From positions 4,333,021 through 4,397,020 of the forward strand of contig NC_081541.1 in the NCBI RefSeq assembly GCF_901000735.1: a DNA stretch of 64,000 nt. The letters run 5' to 3'. The DNA comes from Corylus avellana (taxonomy: Eukaryota > Streptophyta > Magnoliopsida > Fagales > Betulaceae). Shown here piece by piece: positions 47,268-58,007 of the stretch. Under the pieces are notes generated by a model that saw only the letters and a program-made list of their open reading frames with translations, made no database searches and was not told the origin of the DNA. Position 1 is the first letter of the stretch. Every line of letters starts with the position of its first letter. The translations under genes were made by a program, and so were the position numbers.

Positions 47268-49511
47268 ATGGAGATTGAGCATTTCAGTCACGAGCATATG
47301 TTATCGCTGAGTGAAAAGAAGAGAGAAGAGGAGGTTGAATGCGTCGCATGCCAAGAAGACTGCGATGAAGGTCTGATCTACAGTTGCAGGACATATTTCT
47401 GTAGGTTCAACCTGCACGAATCATGTGCAAAGCTACCGCAGGAGTTGCACAACCCCCTCCTTCACCCACACCCTCTTTCCCTAGTGCGACCAAAACACGG
47501 CCGGTTTAGCTGTGATGCTTGTGGGTACTTTCGCTCGGGCTTCAGCTTCCGCTGCGACAAGTGCGACGTCGACCTTGATGTTAAGTGCGCTTTTATATGG
47601 CCAGCGGTAGAAGGGGAGGAGGCAGTTGTTGTTGGTACACATTTTAGCCACCGCCAGCATCCATTGGTAGCCTTGAAGAACATAACTGCCGGTCGCTTTA
47701 CCTGCGAGTTATGTAAAACAAACCGCTCGGACCCGATGATCTATGGTTGCCTCCCATGTGGCTTCTTTCTCCATCCATCGTGTTTTAAGTTGCCGAAAGA
47801 GGTTTTCCATCCATTTCATCCATACCACCCTCTCACCCTAAAACGCATCAAGAAGCATGATCGTGATTATAGATACCACCATGTCACCGTACAACGCATC
47901 AAGGATGATGATGATGAAGATGATGAAGATGATGATGATGTTGATGTTACTAGTGTTAAATGCAATGCCTGTCGCGAGGATATGGCCATGGCCAACCACT
48001 TCGCCTACTTTTCTGAGTACTGTAACAATACGACTTTCTTTTGCTTGGGCGCAGAATGCGCTAGTGTGATAATGCCTGCCATAACATACGAAGGCCACGA
48101 TCACCTTCTACAATTCAGGGACAATATAGTTGATGAACTGATCAAGTGCAGCGCTTGCAATTCCACTATTAGTGAATCATACGCTTTCAGATGTCTAGAT
48201 CTGGCATGTGATTTCAATCTCCATCTTACGTGTGGTCCATTACCATCTACCATTCAACACCAATCCCACATTGATCCCCTTATCCTTACAATTTGTCCCA
48301 TTGAAGATGAAAAGGATTGCGAGCCTGACGAATTCTATTGTGATGCTTGTGAGGAACAAAGAGTAGACCGATTATTGCCCATTTATTATTGCAAGGAGTG
48401 TCATTTTGTCGCCGAAATTTCTTGCGTCATCTCAGAGGTGCTTAAGCAAACTCATATATCAAATCTTAGATTTCAAAGTTAAAATAATAACTTAAAGGGA
48501 AATAATTAAATACAGGTTTGTGCCATTTAAGTTCATCTCATCCAAGTTTGGTTTAATAATTTGGTACCACTATGATTTCCTCTTACAAACATTTTACAAT
48601 CGGTTCATGTTCGCGCGTGACTCAAATCTTTGGTTGGTTCTCAGGTATTATCATCGCTAAAGGGAGAACGTGGAGATGTGGAGCTGAGGAATCCTTTTGG
48701 ACAGTTTGGAAATCTGATTCGCGAGAAACAAGAACAACTCGTGATCAACCCGGCTTTAACCTTGTCTGATATTTTTAATTCTTTGAGTGAAGCGGAGAAA
48801 AAGGAATTGAGTAATGCTTTTCTTAGTGCTAGGTCTCTTCCACAGGCTACGAGTTGGAAATGGGAAACAATTACTTCAATAGATTGGGAATACAGAGAAG
48901 TTCCTTTCAAGGGTGACGAGGCATACACACAATTCATGAAATTTGCTGATATTGGCTTAGAGATTCCAATAGAATTTCGAGATACAAAGGAAGATGTTCA
49001 GATTTCGAATTTCAAGTTTTGCTATACGCTGCTTCCAAAAGAAGAGGTTGTCGATATTGAGGATTACAAGATTACTCGAAAGTTGGCCCCTATCTTGAAG
49101 GGCTTGCTTTCCAAATACGGGGATGTTAGTGCTCAGTCCAACTTAAGTCCAAAGGTGAAACTTTATTTCTTCCTCATGTTATGTGACTGCATTTATAGCA
49201 TGATACATACCAAAGTTGTGGATATCACCAAAAAAGATCTTCTCAACTGGTGGGCAAGCTTGGAAACCTCAAAGTTAGCGGGATTTAGAATTCAATTTGC
49301 CTTTGATCATTTGAAGAGAGTTGCACTTGCTCATTTTGGTCTTTATGGTAAAAATCAAGGAAGCAAGGCTCTTGCTCAACTTGATAGAGATATCGAGGCA
49401 CTAAAAGAGAAACGCAAGTTCATAACATCTATAAAATCCAGCTTAATCGAGGAATGCTTGAGAGAGGTTTCGATATTGCAGGGAGGGAAAGCAGGTCTTG
49501 GATTACTATAA
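47268..49511 (+). CDS. DC1-domain protein with C-terminal helical domain (copy B, intact)
   Basis: Exon 1 is 47268-48437 (390 codons) and exon 2 is 48645-49511, joined in phase 0 (GAG|GTGCTT ... TCTCAG|GTATTA), for 678 residues. About six DC1 modules fill residues 5-390, with CxxC and HxxxC signatures: HFSHEHML ... CVACQEDCDEG ... LHESC; CDACGYFRSGFSFRCDKC; HFSHRQHPL ... CELCKTNRSDP ... LHPSC; CNACREDM; CSACNSTISES ... CDFNLHLTC; FYCDACEEQRVDRLL ... CHFVAEISC. An acidic linker DDDDEDDEDDDDVDV (about 212-226) comes from a GAT-rich microsatellite. Exon 2 encodes a helical domain (ITRKLAPILKGLLSKYGDV, LYFFLMLCDCIYSM, DLLNWWASLE) ending in a basic coiled coil; it recalls helices of PEARLI-4-like or MATH-coiled-coil proteins, low confidence. 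DC1 proteins bind zinc and some act in defence; function here unknown. Confidence 0.85.
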
Positions 49512-50754
49512 GTGTTTTTGGTTAATTATATCCTCTCTCTTCATTCTTAGAACAGGCCGGTGATAAATCATGCTTTTATTGTCCTCTTATTCAAATATAG
49601 TTTTCATTAGTTTGTTTTATCACGTCCATGTGTCGTTTCAGGCACAACTCTTCTCAAAGTTCATTTATCTTAACTTTTAGAATTTACACGTAGCAGTTTA
49701 CAGTATACGATATTCTCATACCAACTTTCATGAGGTTCATATAAGTTATTATATATTCATCTTGCAATTGATTGCTTGTTTCTACTCAATACATCTACAT
49801 AATTATTATGTACATATGTTGACATGTCCAACCCCTCGTTAGGAACTGTTTTAGGGCTCGAGAGACCTATTCTTAAAATGGGCAGGATCCTCTCCATTTC
49901 GTTAGCCATTTTATTTTATTTTTTTGAATTTAATGTCATTTAAAAATTTTAAATGATATGTGACTTTATGTACACTATTAGATACCACAAAATAAAATAT
50001 TGACTATAAAATTGTTTATCTCCATTTTGGATCCTATCCATTCTTTTTCACAAAGGCATATTTTACAATAGATGCATTTTTAAATGAGTTTCACAAATTT
50101 ATGTGAAAATTGCATGCTCTAAAGACATCAGTTTCATAGATTACATTAATTTTTTTTTCCTTTAACTTAATTTAGAAGAACGCTTTGTTTGTCACTTATT
50201 TACTTGAAACATATGCTTCATATTAGCTTAAAAATATATGAATAATGCTACATCTACAACTCTTTTACAATTCTTACAACTACACCCATTGGTTGATATA
50301 GCAAAAACAAATTTGTTCGGCTTAGGGCTGGTTACCTCGTAAAAAGACCTGAACTTTGGAGTATTAATTCTGCTGTACCCTGCAATTACTGGGGAGTTAT
50401 TCACTATCATGCACGCGAATATGTTTGGGAGAAAAATTGAATTTATTGTTTGTTAAAAAGTAGTGACGGTTAAAATAATGTAGAATACGAGAGCCAATGT
50501 TTTAGAAATTAAGTTAGAGACCTCCAAAATTTAAAATCATTATAAATGTCTAACACTGGTTGTAAATTATGAACTCTTTACTCTTTCATCATTTATATAG
50601 TTTCAAAATTACTTGTACCTATTTTATGTCTTTTGATGTTTGTTATATACATCTTTCAAAATTAATTAATGTTCTGCTGAAATGAGGGATAAGATAATAA
50701 TGGTATGGCAATGACATCAGAAAAAGACATAAATGCAATACAAGAAACAGGGGA
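49512..50754. other. 3' flank of DC1 copy B
   Basis: Matches 38332-40124 but without the hAT-like insertion. It includes the same possible MITE (GGGCAGGATCCTCTCCATTT near 49879). No gene. Confidence 0.5.
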
Positions 50755-52287
50755 GTCCAATTTTTGAACTCATTCTATAAATTTCTGCATATTTTGTTTT
50801 AAAAGCTTGTTCCTAGAACTGGTCTTGAATTGCTGAACAGTGTAGCATTGCAAAGAAATTAGATAATATTGAACAAACAATTTTAGTACGTAGGGACAAT
50901 TTTTCTCTAAGTTGAGTTGGATTCTTCCTTCCCAATCTATTGAACTAACATTTGCATTTAGAACATGCAATTATCACATATATTTTTGAGTTGAAGGATT
51001 TTTTTCTTTTTTTTTTTCCAACTAAATTTGAAAGAAATTTTTATCATTTTTAGTGTGGATCTGCCTAGTTTTATAGTAGGGGGACACGATTATCGAACCT
51101 TTTCCTGTTTTGTTTTCCCCACTCGTCCGTTTCTTCCTTTCTCATCTATAATTGAGAGAGAGATCCAGAGAAGGTGCACGCATGTGGACTAAAAACAGCA
51201 GAAAAAGGTGTGGGAACCAACCCTGCACAGCTTCTGCTCTATCTTTATCTTTTTGATAAATCATTTTTCAGTACTGACATAATAATTATAATTGTAAGAA
51301 AAATGTTGAAGAGGCACCTCATATTAGATCACTCTCTATTTCTTTTTCGCAGTGATTTTGTGTTAAAACCTAGAGAAAGACGAGAGATCGAGATGACGAT
51401 TTTGTAAACACTTCATGTAGTTACTCGAACATGATGAGCCAGATGAGGAGGAGTTACAAGTTTTCTTAATGATTTGGATCTTTTTTCTATTAAGAATGTT
51501 GGGGATTACATGACTACTCGGAGGTTAACCCCTATCTTAAACTACTTGCTTTCTAACCACGGGGATATTGATGCCGAATCCACATCAAGTCCTAAGTTGA
51601 GATCATTTTACTTTTGCATGTTATGTGAGTGTATTTATCGTATGAGAAACAGTGAAACACCAAAGTTGTGGGTATCACAATTGATATACTTTTCGGTTGG
51701 TGGAAATGCTTGAAAATCTTGCAATTTGCTGGATTTAAAATTGAGTTTGTCTTTGATCGTTTGAAGAGAGTTACACATGCTCATTTTGGTCTTTATGTTG
51801 AAAGGCAAGTAGACAATGCTGTCGATCAAATTGAGAAATGTACAAGAATACTCGAGCACATTTCAATCTCCATCATACGTGTGGTCCATTACCATATACC
51901 ATTAAACACAAATCCCACATACATCCCCTCATTCTTACCAATTCTCCTGCTCAACATGAAGATGAGACACACAATGAATTCTATTGCGATGCTTGCGAGG
52001 AAGAAAGGCCGGATCCACTATTACGCATTTATCGGTGCATACAATGTCACTTTGCTGTATGATATTAAATGCGTCATCTCTAAGGTAATTATAAGCTGAT
52101 GCACGTGGAATTTTATATTAATTTCAAGATTTTTTTTTTTATTTTTTTAATATTTCAAGATTTATAAGTTTTTTTTTTAAAAAAATAACCTTCTAGGATC
52201 TTTACTCTTTGAAAATATGACTGGAGTCCTTTTAATCTATGCAATATATATGCCCAATAATATATATGGAATACACATGCTTTGTAA

Positions 52288-52290
<3 letters not shown>

Positions 52291-52331
<41 letters not shown>
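52291..52331. repeat. (AT)n microsatellite in the B2 intron
   Basis: About 20 AT units. The A2 counterpart (41641-41680) is a shorter mixed (CA)n(TA)n(GA)n run, so the length is unstable. Confidence 0.9.
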
Positions 52332-52333
<2 letters not shown>

Positions 52334-52349
52334 TCATATAATTCTTTCA

Positions 52350-52535
52350 TGAGTAATGCTAGAACTAGAAGTTCTTTTCATGTTTATCTTGTGTTCCTTT
52401 AAAACTGACATAGTTTTTAAAATTATCATTTGATCAAAATTTAATAGTAATTTATTATAAATTCAATAGTAATTTTAAAGCCACGTCAATTTGAGAGTGA
52501 CATAAGAGAAACACGAAAGGACTTCTAGCATTACT
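52350..52535. mobile_element. GAGTAATGCTAGAA foldback MITE in the B2 intron
   Basis: Starts GAGTAATGCTAGAACTAGAAG and ends GGACTTCTAGCATTACTC. Orthologous in position to the copy at 41699. Confidence 0.75.
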
Positions 52536-54355
52536 CAGGAAAAAATTGTATGATTCATATATATCATGAGTAGCACTTTAATTTTATTTTTTAATTACTA
52601 GTAATTGTGTAATTTGACGTCATGTGGGCTTGGTTCAATACTTTTATATATCAAGATTTTCATTTTACAATTAGTTCATGCTCTTAACTAAGTCTATGGT
52701 TGATTTGTGGGTAATATCATCGCTAATTAAATGGAGAATATGGAGATGTAGAGTTGATAAATCCTCTAGGACAGTTTGGTAAGGTGATCATTACCAAAGA
52801 CGCAGCAAAAGAGATGGTGCAAACGAAAGATAAAAAAAAAACTCGAGCCAACTTTAACCTGGGAAGATGTTTTAAAAACATTGAGAGAAGACGAGAATGA
52901 AAATGAAGTGGTTCTTTTAGAGGATAGAATAAAGGAAATAACTACTGCTAGATGGACAGAGCCAAATGACCTTGAGGAAATTATAATGTTTTGGGACAAG
53001 GCTTGTACAGATTTCATGGAGTTTGGCGGACATGATGGGCATCAAACTTATAAGGAAAATTGGGATCTTTTTCCTATTAAGAAAGAAGAGGTTGTCAATG
53101 TTGGGGATTACATGACTACTCGGAGGTTAGCCCCTATCTTAAACCACCTGCTTTCTAACCATGCGGATATTGGTGCCGAATCCACATTAAGTCCTAAGTT
53201 GAGATCGCTCTACTTTTGCATGTTATGTGAGTGCATAGATCGTATGAGAAACACCAAGGTTGTGGACATCACAATTGGTATACTTCTCAATTGGTGGAGA
53301 TGCTTGAAAATCGTGCAATTTGCAGGATTTAAAATTGAGTTTGCCTTTGATAGATTGAAGAGAGTAACACATGCTCATTTGGGTCTTTATGTTGAAAAGC
53401 AAGTTGACAATGCTGTTGATCAAATTGAGAAATGTACAAGAAAACTCGAGGACATAAAATCTGCAAAATCCAACTTCATTGAGGATTGCTTGAGAGAGGC
53501 TTCGGCACTGAAGAAAGAAAAAGCAGTTCCATGTGGGCTACTATAGATGTCAACAGTGTTAAAACATTTATTTTTATCAGAGCCTTCGTTCATCTGCTCA
53601 GGTGAAGAGCAATTTGTTTCCCTACTTTTTCTTTTCTGGATTTTACTCGGCAGTTTTAGAATTCCCCTCGAGTGAATTATCATGCCAGATATAATTCCTC
53701 GAACTCTGGATTTGGTGATTTTAGTCTTGTTTCTTTGTTGCATTGTTGCTGAATTTCTGTTAGCTTTCTTCTTAAATAGTGCAGATTTTGCTGCTGCATT
53801 TCCTGAGAATTATGAGCCTCCACTGGGTCGTTTCTACTTTGTAGTCCATGATAATTCCCCAATAGTTCAAGTAAAAATAATATAATTAAAACTTGTTAAT
53901 TTGCTATCAGCATTTTGAGTATCTGTTTGCCTGCAAAGTTAAATTTCATTTCCTTTTACAATGAAGATGAGATCAATTTTTTTTTTTTATTACCATGTTC
54001 AAGTCCGAGTTAATGATTTTGCTGTTGTTGAGACAAAAAAACATGACGAGAGTTTGGATAAACAATGAAAATGTAAAAACAATCATTTACACACACAAGA
54101 GAAGGAGATGGAAGAAATTCCAACTTTTATTAGTAATAACAGGGTAATCATTTACTTTACATGATTTGCAATTAATAGCCTTGCAAAGAGGATACAAGCT
54201 CCAAATAATTGGTCTTCTGTATAGTATTGAGAAGGTGTCAGCTACCTTACATGCTGTGTAATTAGACTTTGATAAGAGAGCAGCTAAGGAATACCACTAG
54301 GACTAGGAGGCCATGCCTGAAAACTGAATTCGAATTGAGACAACTGATTTGTTGC

Positions 54356-54421
54356 TCAATTTACAAGGACTATGATGATAATAATCACAACGATTCCAAA
54401 TATCAACAGCAGAAAACACGC
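54356..54421 (-). pseudogene. Orphan terminal exon resembling SYP2-type syntaxin (tail anchor)
   Basis: On the minus strand, TTTGCAG is followed by 22 codons: ACFLLLIFGIVVIIIIIVLV, then N and a TGA stop. The LLIFGIV + polar-free Ile/Val run is the membrane anchor type of vacuolar/prevacuolar Qa-SNAREs SYP21/SYP22. In Arabidopsis SYP21 (AT5G16830) follows HSFA1b, so position agrees. No SNARE-motif exon is visible upstream (54484-54745), and an N gap then HSFA1 debris follow. It is therefore most likely a truncated remnant, or its 5' part is misassembled. The identification rests on one short hydrophobic exon. Confidence 0.45.
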
Positions 54422-54745
54422 CTGCAAACAGGTAATGAGAAATTAATATTCAGACGTGTTTGTAAACAGAAGTTGACTCCATAGTGTCTGAACAACAATT
54501 TTTTGGATAATTCAGGAGCAAATTTATTTAAGCAACTTCACTGATCTTGTCAACTAGTGATATTACAATTACTGGAAATATTAAAAGTAAATGTCTAAGA
54601 AGAACAACAATTAGCTAAAATTTAATGTGATAATGATACCAAATATATATTCATTGTTAAACGACATGTCCTAGCTAGGCCAGATCTCAAGGCCACCATC
54701 TTGGCCCAAAGACAACATGAATGGAAACAAGTAGATCTGTACAGG

Positions 54746-54845
54746 NNNNNNNNNNNNNNNNNNNNNNNNNNNNNNNNNNNNNNNNNNNNNNNNNNNNNNN
54801 NNNNNNNNNNNNNNNNNNNNNNNNNNNNNNNNNNNNNNNNNNNNN
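54746..54845. other. Assembly gap (100 N)
   Basis: Exactly 100 N between the syntaxin-like relic and the HSFA1 pseudogene. Confidence 0.98.
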
Positions 54846-56625
54846 CACCCTACAAAAAAAATGATGGATGCCTGTGCTGGATCGAGACTGGTAGAAAAAT
54901 TGACTGTATGTTATATTGTGAAAGCAAAATTCATTGAAATGCAAGAAGAGACTATTTTGCCTGACTTCACTGAAATGCAAGGAATCATACCAGAAAACAG
55001 TGCAGAATTCCCTGACATGAACCTTGTGGGGTCTGAGACTCATGAGAACCGAAGTAGTGTGGATCCGATGTCTGCTGTTTTGGATGAGACGAGGCCCATA
55101 GAAAGTGATGCTATCTCTCCAGAAAGTAATGTGGAAGCCTGGCTTGATGACATCCCTGTACTTCCAGGCATTAATGATATTTTTTGGGAACAATTCCTTA
55201 CAGCAAGCAGCCCGCTGACGGGGGACACAGATGAAATTCATTCGAGTTCATTAGATGGAGTGACTGAGCACGGACAAAGGGAAGGGGGGACTAGCTAGTA
55301 GCATAGGCCATGCCCCCTCAATTCCTAAAAACAAAAAACTTTTAAGGTATAAAAAAATAAAAAAATTATAAGGTATTAGTTCCTACTCAGGCCGGCCCAA
55401 CTGCTAGGCGAGTTAGGCCGGCGCCTAGAGCTACGATTTTATAAGCCTCCTCCAAAAAAAAAAAAAAAGTACAAAAATTTAAGACCCTCAACATGCTTAA
55501 AAAAAATATTATTACTTGTTTATAATATCAAGGCCCTCAACATGCTTTCTTGATGCCTTCAACGTGCTTTAAAAAAATAATTTTATTTTTTTTATAATAT
55601 GAAGGTCCTAGCATGCTTTCTGCAGAATGGCCACAAGGCCCTCAACATGTTTAATTAAAAAATATATATATGCTATTTGTTTATAATAACGAGGCCATCA
55701 ACATGCACTCTTAAGGCCATCAACATGCTTTAAAAATAATTTTATTTTTTTTATTATAATATTGAGGCTCTCAGCATGCTTTCGTTGCACAATCACAACT
55801 CACAATATGCTTCCTTGGCTGTACAGTAAAAAATAGAACAATAAAACCACAACTCAGTTTTATTGTTCTATATATATATATACCGTGTTTGTTTAATTTT
55901 TTAATATTTTTAATCAAATATTTCTACCAAAGGTAGAAAAGCTGATTAAATTTCAAAGAGGAGTTCTAAATAAATTTGTAATTAGCAATAAACAAAATAT
56001 AGAGGATAATTTAGGTGAAAAACTTGTAAATGAACAAGAAATTCATCAAAAAGAATTATAAGATAATGAAAATACTATTGATATATCTAAGTCTGTTGGT
56101 ACAAATATTTGAATAGTATCTAACTCTATCCCTTTCCTCATTTGAATAGGGAAAAAAAAAAAACTCTATTGTTACAAATATTTGTGACCCAGGCCAATAG
56201 AAAAATATTGATGCAAAATTAGGGCATTTATTAGTAGAAAAGGGGTCCAATAAGATAGTAATATAGATTTTCCTAAAGATGAGAACTCTAAACATTTTTT
56301 TAGTACATATTATATACGGAAATCATCAAATGGGGAGAAGCATAATAGAAAATGACTAGTTTATTCAAAAGATTTAGATAGAGTATTTTGGGAAAAATAA
56401 TGATTTTTAAATAAAAATATAATAACAATAATATTAAAATAAATATTAAAATATTTTAAAAAATAAAGCTCTATTTAAAAGTTTCGCCTAAGGCCCTAAA
56501 AACCATTGGGCCGGCCCTGTTCCTACTAGTAAAATATTTTGCCCCCGACTCCTTATAGTAATTTTTGGCTCCATTCTTGGATCATGAACCGATAGGAAAT
56601 TAAGAAGAATGATTGGGACAAGATT
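54846..56625 (+). pseudogene. HSFA1 partial duplicate, interrupted by a hAT element
   Basis: Starts with HSFA1 intron sequence (ATGATGGATGCCTGTGCTGG, as at 29056). It then skips about 1 kb and enters the end of exon 2 ([19 protein letters not shown] ... [20 protein letters not shown] ... [20 protein letters not shown] ... SSSLDGVTE, up to about 55270). It breaks off, and after a 1.3-kb insertion the next HSFA1 piece resumes at 56574-56625 (GGATCATGAACCGATAGGAAA ... GGGACAAGATTCAT), where it ends. The DNA-binding and oligomerisation domains are absent. The AHA motif is kept. There is no promoter of its own. It is not a working factor. Confidence 0.9.
55388..56519 (+). mobile_element. hAT transposon remnant (1132 bases) with 8-base target-site duplication
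   Basis: Ends are inverted: CAGGCCGGCCCAACTGCTAGGCG on the left and GCCTAAGG ... GGGCCGGCCCTG on the right. TTCCTACT occurs directly outside both ends (55380-55387 and 56520-56527). The interior translates in broken frames to pieces of a hAT transposase N-terminal (TTF/DUF4371-like) region: KFQRGVLNKFVISNKQNIED, ICDPGQ, IDAKLGHLLVEKG, LVYSKDLDRVFW. It is dead, and splits the HSFA1 pseudogene. Confidence 0.88.
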
Positions 56626-56634
56626 CATATAGAG

Positions 56635-57000
56635 TGATGCTATATGGAGTGATCCCCGTCCACTTTTTGTATAGGAAATTCAGAAAATAATGTCCAACAA
56701 CTACTAAATCCTACCATATCAACATAATAAGATATTGTTGTGATATATATATAGCATTACTCTAAATTTAATAACTTTTTAGAATATCCTAATAAAACCA
56801 AAACACAGCATGAAAATGTTGGAAAATAATACTAGTCTTTGAGTAGAAAAAGGTCTACAATCGGAATATAACTATTTTACAACTTGTTGGCCTGTGTCAA
56901 CATGTAATTGGAGGATATTAAAAAAAAAAAAAAAAAAAAAAATTAGTGAGCAATATAGTTCTAATCATATGCTGACATGTGCCAGTAAATTATAAAATAA
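56635..57000. repeat. Copied HSFA1 5' flank, part 1
   Basis: A diverged half of the 24038 MITE (ATGCTATATGGAGTGAT, GTCCACTTTTTGTA) is followed by the match to 24187-24430 (GATATTGTTGTGATATATAT, TTAGAATATCCTAATAAAACC, GTCTTTGAGTAGAAAAA, TTGGAGGATATT + poly-A). Confidence 0.75.
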
Positions 57001-57380
57001 TTGTCCCCAAGGGGTAGCTCAAGCAACTGGGGACCACGCCTTATGAAGCGGATGTCACTAGTTCGAAGGATCTGGATCCACTGAAATTCTTAGGAGAATT
57101 ACAGTTTCTGAAATTTCAGATTTATGCCGTTCATTTTTCATCTAAGGGTCATTGTTCTACTACGTGTCCCACTACTAATAAAACAATAAATATTTATTAT
57201 TTTATTTTTTTAGTAATAGTGAGACTTGTGACACAACAATGACCATTGTATGAAAAATGGATGGCCTAAATCTGAAATTTCATAAACTGAAATTTTCTGA
57301 AAATTTCAGTAGATCCTGATCCCTAGTTCGAATTCCTCATTCCCTCTTGTGTGGGCATGTCAAAAAAATAATAATAATAG
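57001..57380 (+). mobile_element. tRNA-derived SINE split by a MITE
   Basis: GTCCCCAAGGGGTAGCTCAAGC (box A) ... CACTAGTTCGAA is cut at 57067 and resumes at 57323 with CTAGTTCGAATTCCTCATTCC and an (AAT)n tail. Same family as 6417-6530. Confidence 0.8.
57068..57322. mobile_element. Mutator-like MITE (255 bases) nested in the SINE
   Basis: Full-length foldback. The left end is GGATCTGGATCCACTGAAAT; the right end, reverse-complemented, is GGATCAGGATCTACTGAAAT. Arms continue to pair through CATTTTTCAT and GGTCATTGTT. The 10-base duplication CTAGTTCGAA lies at 57058-57067 and 57323-57332, a length typical of Mutator-like elements. It landed exactly in box B. Confidence 0.88.
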
Positions 57381-57479
57381 TTATAACAAAGTTATAAGAA
57401 TATCATTAATTATACTATAGTTTTCCAATGAGGTACAATTATTTATAAAAATAATTTTCAACAACCCGTGTTGAAAATC

Positions 57480-57765
57480 CAGTTTTGTTTCCCTAGTTTT
57501 CAACAAACCGTGTCGAGTAAAGTCAAGTTGAGAGAAGCTTTTTGACTCCCAAAGTCATCATATAAAACGGATAAAAAAAAAAAAAGTCATCAAATAAAAA
57601 ACCATTTTCACACATGCATCACCTGCACGCATGTTTACATTGTGAGCACAGATGTAAACATGCAGGTGTTATAGTCTTGAAACCTTAGAATTGTGGCTTT
57701 GTTCTTATTTATGGGGTACCATGACCAATGACCATCCATGTGAAATCATCGTAACTTGCCCGTTT
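57480..57765. promoter_or_regulatory. Copied HSFA1 flanks leading into the DC1 copy C promoter
   Basis: 57487-57625 matches the HSFA1 5' flank 24760-24890 (TGTCGAGTAAAGTCAAGTTG, TTTTTGACTCCCAAAGTCATC). It is followed by a hairpin TGTTTACAttgtgagcacagaTGTAAACA with CACCTGC/GCAGGTG, then HSFA1 3'-flank words (GTTATAGTCTTGAAACCTT), then the DC1-type leader (GTGAAATCATCGTAACTTGCC, CGTTTCTCCCTCTC). DC1 copy C thus has an upstream region assembled from HSFA1 flanks. Confidence 0.6.
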
Positions 57766-58007
57766 CTCCCTCTCTCCAGAAAAGAAAAAAGAGTAAATTA
57801 AGTAGCCAAAGGGTGACCGTGGTGGGCCGCGCACAGCTTTTGCGCTATCTTTTTTCTTTTTGATTTATCTAATTCTTCAGTCTGACATTATATATAATTG
57901 TAAGAAAAATGTTGAAGATCACTCTCTATTTCTAAGATCGTGAGAAAAAAAATAAAAATCTCTGATTGATTTGGGGTCAAAACATACCTGGAGAGAAAGG
58001 CAGAGAG

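Larger units (their letters stand above)
51393..53546 (+). pseudogene. Chimeric DC1-family pseudogene (copy B2)
   Basis: Same layout and same internal junction (ACTCGAGCAC|ATTTCAATC, near 51852) as A2, so the chimera formed before the block duplicated. Extra damage: an 8-base insertion near 51653 (AACAGTGAAACACC), a 4-base insertion at the start of the last exon (CGCTAATTAAATGG near 52723), and an A-run frameshift (GATAAAAAAAAAACTCG near 52830). The rest of the last exon is open from about 52881 to 53546 (ENEVVLLEDRIKEITTARW to PCGLL). Confidence 0.8.
43790..54070. repeat. Large tandem block, copy 2 (about 10.3 kb)
   Basis: Second copy of 32621-43421. It holds the intact DC1 gene (47268-49511) and the chimeric pseudogene B2 (51393-53546), and lacks the hAT-like insertion. 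Past 54070 the sequence runs on to a syntaxin-like exon. Confidence 0.9.

Noticed and set aside
54687..55241. Open frames running through the N gaps (also 43416-43610 and 62592-62976)
   Set aside because: The frame is kept open only by N; flanking sequence is HSFA1 pseudogene antisense or spacer.
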